This document shows positions 57,701 to 64,000 of a stretch of 64,000 nt of DNA, in pieces. The notes beneath the pieces are model-generated. The model was not told the DNA's origin. It did not search any database and saw only the letters and a program-made list of their open reading frames with translations. Both the position numbers and the translations under genes were made by a program. The DNA is taken from the NCBI GenBank assembly GCA_003566885.1, contig PXBO01000060.1, positions 1 to 64,000 of the forward strand. Direction: 5' to 3'. This DNA comes from Opitutia bacterium (GTDB taxonomy: Bacteria; Verrucomicrobiota; Verrucomicrobiia; Opitutales; T3Sed10-336). Positions within the stretch are counted from its first letter, which is position 1; each line of letters opens with the position of its first letter.

Positions 57701-58228
57701 AAGCAGATGTTCCAGCCGATAAACGTCGGGGTCCGGATCGTTCCATTTCGTGGATACCAAAAGATCCAGCGAATCGTCCGGACCCGGCAAAACCGCCGCC
57801 GCCACCGGACCGACACCTTCCGGGTATATCGTTTCGAGTTGAAACGCGGGGCCGGCAAGCAGGTTCACCCGGTTTGCCGCGGGCGCCGTCACGACAAATC
57901 GCTTGTCCGGAACGCCGGGAGATCGCCAGGCGAAGAGCCCGCTCGCATCCGTCACTCCGCTATGCCGCGGGTCCGCCCAGGCAAAGTTTCCCGCGGGTCT
58001 TCCTTCTCCCACCCGGAAAAGCCCGCTTTTCCGGTCCAGCACGAGAATGTCCTCCAGCCCGTCTCCGGTAAAATCTCCCGCCGCCAGGAACTCCGTATCC
58101 GTTTCCAAAACAAACGCCCCCGAAACAGCCGGCGCCGCGCCGCCGAGCAGAACCATCAGGCCGGCGAGCGCCGAATGCGGCTTCACCAACGCCGCAAATG
58201 AGAACCTTCTTTCTTGCACGGCGCTCAT
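54773..58228 (-). CDS. Giant exported protein with FG-GAP/VCBS-like N-terminus and Ca-binding thrombospondin-3-like segment (operon gene 3)
   Basis: AAGDFTGDGLEDILVLDRKSGLFRV...; DSNGDGVPDFVKLAYGLDPLGPADSTGNGFTDLEELLAGTDP; ATGA overlap with upstream gene. Confidence 0.8.
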   Translation of the reverse strand: MSAVQERRFSFAALVKPHSALAGLMVLLGGAAPAVSGAFVLETDTEFLAAGDFTGDGLEDILVLDRKSGLFRVGEGRPAGNFAWADPRHSGVTDASGLFAWRSPGVPDKRFVVTAPAANRVNLLAGPAFQLETIYPEGVGPVAAAVLPGPDDSLDLLVSTKWNDPDPDVYRLEHLLQADGDFSPGGSIAVDYAWRLPNKVRIRHGDPDYLGVLKAGDSTRFSVYEMALDGELVLLADEISPAARYIHGFFGGSEFATFLFYDAGESQAQIRQVRNPGGGFEFDPPEWIQFPQPVDHLIALPNGAETDLLVIFEGGGSSIFEWHGAGQPTLLQEIPPPPIGRPTGAVPLAGDGFVLLQGQDGISQTYTRFESDGNVYLETASGSLSPLRPFFHTANILFFEREPFVDTRPGLVAARQVRHWSAALQPSIASGEWDVLAERFLGDLQGLADPAWTLLGPLPAGSAHALVNQYHPAISAFTFSSPREAWEGDTTIHPPPGRYSRGLRVSIEAPGASAVYYRIDPSGAWQTSGAWQTEPPSFFIYRDTTVQFYAQFGEDGKSPVRSATYTFGLPPKQMDSNGDGVPDFVKLAYGLDPLGPADSTGNGFTDLEELLAGTDPADPDESPVVRPTMTAGFILEATPLAFDGFADAFAGVEPGVPLFGYDAAGSSRLAVASAANSDDPGAPPAGRLVYFPLEPDQRLVLAATPQHFPIVTEQPDKQIGRELLALMPIAGPAPIEIDYRYQGRGLEEEAALWVDAARSAYEAFALPAVQAVLDPYETLLVALVERKIGLLLADRGKTDSPRITLTPFRSGEAGREPVNLDLLRELETSGESGASAFRLKEIYETIRAGLEETDPGTILLRALALDLYRISSKLANASPGVFPLPFDALREFVETGEVPQAYLDQSALTQEEISTAHARSTALLEAPSPRPIVVLQAEMPAEKHIGCAIVRSLDGAPLALVDPEGQPYPMPAAFDLLPGSRFRIEGFSDVASSCAPQTIEVISIEMTAIPLITGLDNDGNLLPDDWERLHFGGNGQDPFSSRDGTAYSLLQQYLEGTDPLDPHNVPSVPPADLRPPAVRIDEVGENMRLSWYWPQRYADAVEFLLAESEDLAVYHPALQSGSHLGGGEFELVAFVPPEADRMFYRIVMRLR
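56631..56666. repeat. 18-bp in-frame tandem duplication
   Basis: GTCTGCCAGGCACCGGAC twice, encoding SGAWQTSGAWQT. Confidence 0.95.
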
Positions 58229-61200
58229 GGCAATTCCACCTCGTTGGTCGGGATAACTCTATCGATCTCGCCGTCTTCCCGAAACCTGACCAGGAGATAA
58301 CGGTATTTGGCTCCGGAAAGAACCGGATGGCGGTCGAGCAGGTAGATATGATGGGCCTCGCCCTCAATCTCGTCAAAGGCATCCCGCGGAACGACGGCGA
58401 TAAACGGGTCGTGGATCACAGTGTGCGCGGGCACCTGTTCAGCCCCGGGATCATAGACCAGTTCGTGAGCGATCTGTTCGATCAGCGGACTGACCTGAAT
58501 CACTCCCGCGGATACATTCGGCACCCTCTCTGTCGGCAACTGGTAGCGATAGAGGACAAACGGCAGAATGCTGCGGGTCGCGCTCGTCGCGTTCGCATCG
58601 GCGACGTCGCGGGCGCGCCGGTAGAGAAACCTGGCCGGATCGGTCGGCTCGCCGGCGATAAGTGATCGCTCGCCGTCGAAAGCCGCATCTCTGTCGAGGT
58701 CACCAATGCGAATGCCGGTCGACAGACCGACTCCCGCCGCGATGTAGTTCAGCGGAAATACCACCGCTTTCAGTTCCGGCAGAAACCCGGCATCCGCGGG
58801 GGGAAGCGGCCTCGCGGGCCAGGGAATGTCAATCCCCGGATCCTCCGGAGGATCGATCCAAAGGAAGTCCTCGATATTGCTCAGCGGACCGGCCGGGCGC
58901 GCGAAGCGCGACATCAGATCGAGGGTTCCGCTTCCGCGGCCGACCGCGCGAACCGCCACCCGGTATCGTCCCTCCCGGATGGGAAGGGTCAACGTGAAGA
59001 GCGCCTCGTCTTCTCCCTCAAGCTCGCGAGCCCGCACCGTCTGGTAAACGCCGAACTCGCGGGAGGAATTCCCGGATCCCAGCAGCAGCGAGAGTGGCCC
59101 GCGCAAACCGGCGATCTCGCCGTGTACGGGGCCGCTTTCATCGGCGAGCAGAATCTCGAACCGGTCCACGCCGGCGGGCGGGCAGAACCAGGTCAGGGTC
59201 ATTTGCGGGTTCTCCCAATCCCCCGCTGAAACGGGGGGCATGAGCAAGGGTTGCGGCAGAGGTTGAACGCCTCCCGCCTCGACACAATCGAGGTTTGTCA
59301 TCGGCCCGGCGTTGCCGTGCTCATCGAAGAGCTGAACGTAGTAGCAGATCGTTCCGCCGCTCGCCGGCATCGCTTCGTCGGTGTATTCGATTTCCTGATC
59401 CGGATCGTCGATGGTCCCCTGCGCGATGAACGCAAGGGGACCTCCGTCGATACTGCGATAGATCTTATATTCCCAACTGCCCGGAGAGGGCTCAAAGACG
59501 ATCTCCGGAAACATGACGGTGTTGTCGCGCGGGTTACGGGTGGTATGTCTGCCGTCGCAATCCTCGCCTTCCCGTATTTCCAGGTCGGCGAAAAACGCCA
59601 CCTCCAGGCGCCCCGGTTCCGTCATTTCAATGCCGGAATCGAGGATGTTCGGTGAAATCGCAAACTCCGACACAAAGCCATCGGCGGTTCCGACGCGGCA
59701 CGCCACGAAGAATGACAACGGAACAAACTTATCGGGTGCGGTGACATCGCCCGACCCGCTGCGTAAATACTCGGCCGGCACGGCAATATCGATATGAACG
59801 GGGCCTCCATCGGCCGGGAACTCGCGCCTGCCCAGAAACACGCCCGCCCCGCCATAGAACTCGGCCCACGCCAAACCGCCTTCAATCGTCTCGCAGGTCA
59901 GACGCAACGGTAACAGGCGAAAATCGATCGTCTGGTCGGAAATGAAAGCGAAATCGAGAAACGCCACCTCGCCGTCGAGACAGGCGGTCCTGACCGAGCC
60001 GGTGGCGCCTTCCGGTCCGTCGCGGTCGCGCAGAACGCCCCACGCCGGGGCGCTGTTGCCTGAAACATTCGGCCCGCAGGAGGCCTCCTCCACTGTCCGC
60101 ACGGTGTACCAGTAGGTGACCCCGGCATCTTCCGGCATCCCGGGAGCGCCGGCTCCGGCATCGTTGTAACTGTTTTCCTCCCGTCCGGGAAGATGCGGGA
60201 TCGGACCGGCGATCCGATTGACCAGCGGAAGCCCGCTCGCCGGATCGATCAATCCGGCGTTCTCATGCATTTCCGTCGGGCTCGTCCACCGGTAAACATG
60301 GTACTGAGTCGTGGCGCTCCCCTCGGGGTCCTGCAACCAACTGATCCGAAGTGTCTGCACACCGCCGCCGTTCGTCGAGTACGTGTATTGATTCTCCACG
60401 CGCACGGTTCGCGGCGGCAAAGGCGGCAGTCGCCCGCAAATCGTAACGAGGGTCCCGGCGGAAATCGCGCCGTCGCGGCCCAGGATGTCGCGCGCGCTGA
60501 CGAAATAATAAAAACTCTCGCCATCGATGAAAGGAACCCCTCCGGGGGCGAACCGGCGGTTGTCGTCCACCAGGAAATAAGTGGATAGGTCCTCCCCGTC
60601 GGTCGCCTCCGTGGCGGTCAACGGCCGGGCCGGGCTTACCGGGAACTCATTGACCCGGACTGCCCCGGGATTCCCGGCGATGAACTGGAGAAAATCGTCC
60701 CTGTCCGGCGCCGGACCATGGAGATTGTTCGCTTCCGCAAGGTCCTGAGGAACACGGTAGAGGTTAAATCCGGACTGAAGAAGGGACAAACGGCGCAAGG
60801 GGTCCGGCGTGGCCCACCGGAGGCGTACGTTGAGATGACCGCGCGCATCCTCAAGCGGCACAGCGACCGCCATGCCGGGAGCCGGAAGCTCCACCGGGAC
60901 TCCCGCCGTCACCGTCACCCGCCCAAGCACACCCGTGACTCTCTCCGACGCGACATCGAAATCCCGCACCTCGAAGGTCTGAACCGTGTCGGTCATCCGG
61001 GAGACGAAGGCGAGCCCGAGTGCCAGGTTCACGGTCGGATGAAGCCGGGCGAGAATCTCAAGGTTCTCCTGAAAACGCGGCTCCAGGGAGGCCCCCAGGA
61101 TTGCCGCCGCCAGTTTTTGCGAAAGGGACAGGTCTTCGCTCGGAAGAATTGCTTCAAACAGCGAGTCCAGGCGTTCTTCAAGCAGCGGAAGATCATCGCC

Positions 61201-61509
61201 CAGCGCGGCGGCCCGGGCGAGCAGCGACTCGATGGTGCGAGCGTCGGTTTGGGTTCTCGTGATTCCCAGCAGAACATACGGCTCGAGAGAATCAGCCGGG
61301 CCGGCTTTGGCGTAGATAGCGAAATGCCGTTCCTCCAGCAACGACGAATCTTCCGCCTGCCAAGCCAGGTAGGCCAGCGGGGCGCCTTCCGGATCGGTTG
61401 TCGAGGTCCCGACGGTGAAAAGCGTGCGGGAAAATTCGCTCGCCGCGACCGGTCCGGCGACCAGGGCCGCCAGGAACAACAAAACTGTGGGCCGAGGAAA
61501 GTTCATCAT
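58225..61509 (-). CDS. Giant exported protein with fibronectin-III-like segments (operon gene 2)
   Basis: Signal MMNFPRPTVLLFLAALVAGPVAAS; repeated '...YHVYRWTSP..','..YKIYRSIDGGPLAFIAQGTIDDPDQEIEYTDEAMPASGGTICYYVQLFDE'; ATGA overlaps at both ends. Confidence 0.8.
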   Translation of the reverse strand: MMNFPRPTVLLFLAALVAGPVAASEFSRTLFTVGTSTTDPEGAPLAYLAWQAEDSSLLEERHFAIYAKAGPADSLEPYVLLGITRTQTDARTIESLLARAAALGDDLPLLEERLDSLFEAILPSEDLSLSQKLAAAILGASLEPRFQENLEILARLHPTVNLALGLAFVSRMTDTVQTFEVRDFDVASERVTGVLGRVTVTAGVPVELPAPGMAVAVPLEDARGHLNVRLRWATPDPLRRLSLLQSGFNLYRVPQDLAEANNLHGPAPDRDDFLQFIAGNPGAVRVNEFPVSPARPLTATEATDGEDLSTYFLVDDNRRFAPGGVPFIDGESFYYFVSARDILGRDGAISAGTLVTICGRLPPLPPRTVRVENQYTYSTNGGGVQTLRISWLQDPEGSATTQYHVYRWTSPTEMHENAGLIDPASGLPLVNRIAGPIPHLPGREENSYNDAGAGAPGMPEDAGVTYWYTVRTVEEASCGPNVSGNSAPAWGVLRDRDGPEGATGSVRTACLDGEVAFLDFAFISDQTIDFRLLPLRLTCETIEGGLAWAEFYGGAGVFLGRREFPADGGPVHIDIAVPAEYLRSGSGDVTAPDKFVPLSFFVACRVGTADGFVSEFAISPNILDSGIEMTEPGRLEVAFFADLEIREGEDCDGRHTTRNPRDNTVMFPEIVFEPSPGSWEYKIYRSIDGGPLAFIAQGTIDDPDQEIEYTDEAMPASGGTICYYVQLFDEHGNAGPMTNLDCVEAGGVQPLPQPLLMPPVSAGDWENPQMTLTWFCPPAGVDRFEILLADESGPVHGEIAGLRGPLSLLLGSGNSSREFGVYQTVRARELEGEDEALFTLTLPIREGRYRVAVRAVGRGSGTLDLMSRFARPAGPLSNIEDFLWIDPPEDPGIDIPWPARPLPPADAGFLPELKAVVFPLNYIAAGVGLSTGIRIGDLDRDAAFDGERSLIAGEPTDPARFLYRRARDVADANATSATRSILPFVLYRYQLPTERVPNVSAGVIQVSPLIEQIAHELVYDPGAEQVPAHTVIHDPFIAVVPRDAFDEIEGEAHHIYLLDRHPVLSGAKYRYLLVRFREDGEIDRVIPTNEVELP

Positions 61510-63983
61510 TTGAAAAAGACCCGTATCCGTTTTCCTTCGACAGTGATACCGACGTCTCGCTCGATCTCCTTGTTCCTGACCGAACCGGCGACAGTTCCGC
61601 CCCCTTCCAGGCGCAGCGAACCTCCGCTCCGGGCTCCGAAAAGGGTGAGCGCCCCGGTCACGTCCACCGCGCAAAGAATCTCGCCACTGACCTCGCAGCT
61701 CATACGCCCGCCGTAGGTTCGCCGCAAGTCGGTGTCCACGAAAGCGAAAAGCGCGATTTCCGACGCCGACGTTAAATGGAGAAGACAACTTTGCGTCGCC
61801 AGGGGAGTCCATCCTCTCCCAAACGCGTAGATGCCAAAGAACGGCGGATTCCCCAGCAACTCGCTGACCCGAGGGTCCCACTCCCTGATCGGGTCAAACG
61901 AGCAGGCGTGACCAAAGAAGAAACCGCCCTCCTTGGAGCCCCCGTTAAAATCCCAGGTCGTTCGCGCCGCGAGGTAACTTTCATAGGGGCTGATGGAATA
62001 AACCGCGGCGAATTCCGAGAGTTCGAACAACTGAAACGCCATCGAACCCGTGGTCATGGTCAATCCTCCGCTCAAGCCATGAAATTGCGGAAACGGTGAC
62101 ATCGAAAGGGAGAATTTACCAGCCGAGTCCACCCGGACCGCCGTCCCGAGCGATCCGCCTTCGAATGGCCCTCCCTGCACCGACGAATTGGATACACCAA
62201 AGGAAATTTCCGCGCCCCTGTCCGCCGGCCCCGCGCAATTCCCGGCGCCATCGGACCGAAACTGCCGGTACTGAACGAATCCCTCGACTTCCATGGCGTT
62301 GCCGAGAAAATCCATATGGTAGTACCCATCGAGCCGAATACGGCGTAAGGCATTGCCGTTGATTTCAGCGTGCCCGCGGATGCCGCTGGCCGCGAGCGAC
62401 GTGGCGGCGTCTCCAAGAAATTCCTTCACGTCGAGAGGCAGGCCCGCCAGCCCCTGGGCCAGGGTATTTTGAAAGTGGGACCATACGGTGCTCGCCAACA
62501 GGTCGAGCGCGGCGTTGAACTCGTGCGTCAAGTCCTGCAATTGCTGGCGCCAGGCAGCCTTGAAGCCGTTCGCCAGAGTTGACCCGCCCAATTCGATCAG
62601 AATCTGCCGCCGGACCTGTTGCCGGAACTCCTCCCAGGTGGGCAGTTCCAGGTTTTCAAAGAACTCCGGATCATAATCCATCCAGGTCGTCAATCGCGCG
62701 ACCACCCGTTCCGCGATGCGTGGACCTTCATCATCGAAAGCCGCGTAAAGATCCGTCAGCGCCTGGTTCACGTCGCCACCCTCGTCCAACTCCTGGCGAA
62801 GGGCCTCCACCGCCTCCCTCAGTCGCGAAACGGTCCGGGAAACGTCCTCGAAGACCAGTTCCGCCTCGTCCAGGTAGCTTTGCATAAGCGCCTCTTCCGC
62901 GACGGACCACGAGTGTAAATCGGCGTAGGTCTGAAAGATCGCCGCCGCGATTTCCCGCCGCCCGGAAACCGGATCTTTTTCGATCCAACCGGGCTCACTT
63001 CCGTCCCTGGCGCCAATCACCGCGTCAAAAGCGCCGTCCATATCCAGCAGCGCCCGATCAAACTGCCCGATGACTCCGGTTCCGGCCGCGCGATCGCCGA
63101 TACTCTGTTCCAGGAGGAGCGCCACGCCATCATCCAGCCTGGCGAATGCCGTCACCGGATCCCCCGCGACGAGATCGGCGTAAACGAGTTCGGCCAACTC
63201 ATCCATCTCGTTCTCGATTGCCGGCTCGATGGCGTGATCCAAGCGGTCGCTCAAAAGGCGGCCCACCCCTCGAAGCCCCGAATCCAGCTTCTGCCGCAAG
63301 ACCGCCAGGCCCGGGGGGAGCCGTTCCAGCAACGCCGTCAGGTGAGCCGGCTCGATCCCGTCGAAATGGGCGCCAAAGAGAATCTCGGCCCTCTCCGCGC
63401 TCAAGTAAGGCACGCGGTTTTCGACCTCGACGATCACGAGTTCGACGGGTTCCGTTTCGGGTGTGTGAAAGACGCGCCGCACCGGGTCCCAAACCACGCC
63501 GTAATTAAAAAGCGGAACGAAGAACCAGTTTTGCCGCGCCCTTGGCCTATAGGAAGTGTTGGCCGTCGTGTCCCGATACTGCATCAAGGTCACCGCTCCA
63601 GGGAAGCCGCGGTGGGCGTCATCGAAGGTAGCGTCGGTAAAATAATCAGCCGCATACGCGCCTCCCATGACATGAATCGGGCTGCTGAAATCATCCTTTC
63701 GGGCGCGTGTGTGCACATGAACGCGCATTTCACGAAAGAATGCCACCTGGAGGCGCCCGGCGAGGTTGAGAAAACCCGCCTCCCCGGGGGCGTCGGGATA
63801 ATGATTGAAGTAAGCGCCGGAAGCCGGCGTGAAGACATAATCGGTATTCTCTTCTTCCGGACCGGCGAAAGCGATCTGAGAGGCGAAGCGCAGGCGCGAA
63901 TCGATTCCGGCCACCTCGTCCGCGCCGCGGATGATATTTCCGTCGGGAAAGAAACCGATCGAACCGTGGAGCGGGGCCTGCAC
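61506..63983 (-). CDS. Large hypothetical protein (operon gene 1; 5' end may lie outside the window)
   Basis: 825-aa ORF reaching within 17 bp of the window edge; ends RKEIERDVGITVEGKRIRVFFK*; ATGA overlap with gene 2. Confidence 0.75.
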   Translation of the reverse strand: MQAPLHGSIGFFPDGNIIRGADEVAGIDSRLRFASQIAFAGPEEENTDYVFTPASGAYFNHYPDAPGEAGFLNLAGRLQVAFFREMRVHVHTRARKDDFSSPIHVMGGAYAADYFTDATFDDAHRGFPGAVTLMQYRDTTANTSYRPRARQNWFFVPLFNYGVVWDPVRRVFHTPETEPVELVIVEVENRVPYLSAERAEILFGAHFDGIEPAHLTALLERLPPGLAVLRQKLDSGLRGVGRLLSDRLDHAIEPAIENEMDELAELVYADLVAGDPVTAFARLDDGVALLLEQSIGDRAAGTGVIGQFDRALLDMDGAFDAVIGARDGSEPGWIEKDPVSGRREIAAAIFQTYADLHSWSVAEEALMQSYLDEAELVFEDVSRTVSRLREAVEALRQELDEGGDVNQALTDLYAAFDDEGPRIAERVVARLTTWMDYDPEFFENLELPTWEEFRQQVRRQILIELGGSTLANGFKAAWRQQLQDLTHEFNAALDLLASTVWSHFQNTLAQGLAGLPLDVKEFLGDAATSLAASGIRGHAEINGNALRRIRLDGYYHMDFLGNAMEVEGFVQYRQFRSDGAGNCAGPADRGAEISFGVSNSSVQGGPFEGGSLGTAVRVDSAGKFSLSMSPFPQFHGLSGGLTMTTGSMAFQLFELSEFAAVYSISPYESYLAARTTWDFNGGSKEGGFFFGHACSFDPIREWDPRVSELLGNPPFFGIYAFGRGWTPLATQSCLLHLTSASEIALFAFVDTDLRRTYGGRMSCEVSGEILCAVDVTGALTLFGARSGGSLRLEGGGTVAGSVRNKEIERDVGITVEGKRIRVFFK

Positions 63984-64000
63984 ATTCGACGCATGAGCGC

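Noticed and set aside
61510-61881. Upstream extension of the 58225 ORF to 61881
   Set aside because: The extension is Arg-rich and overlaps the upstream gene; the MMNFPRPTVLLFLAALVAGPVAAS signal peptide start with ATGA coupling is far better.

Overview
This is a high-GC bacterial chromosomal window. The lineage looks like Verrucomicrobia/Opitutae, inferred from a PEP-CTERM protein, the '(D)G.PNLI.YALG' C-terminal module, a ThuA/sugar-dehydrogenase/HEAT fusion and many very large exported proteins. I support about 40 genes. Recognisable ones include AroB, an ECF sigma factor with its partner, a DJ-1/PfpI protein, a Phd/VapC-type toxin-antitoxin pair, HAD and MDR enzymes, SGNH hydrolase, a GH43 lipoprotein, a vanadium haloperoxidase, a ferric-reductase-like protein, an LdhA-like dehydrogenase, a TrpB2-type enzyme, a TonB receptor and a patatin. 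I saw no rRNA, tRNA, CRISPR, transposase or phage module. The most notable observations are: (1) a three-gene operon of giant exported proteins coupled by ATGA overlaps (54773-63983); (2) a 2612-aa protein built from five [putative-Ig x2 + beta-propeller] units; (3) several unannotated intergenic repeat families, two of them hairpins with compensatory changes in the stem, plus a MITE-like element; (4) an ABC transporter locus broken by a visible 7-bp duplication; (5) a dehydrogenase with a fused azurin domain; (6) tandem 15-bp operators upstream of the TonB receptor. Product names come from motif recognition only; no searches were run.
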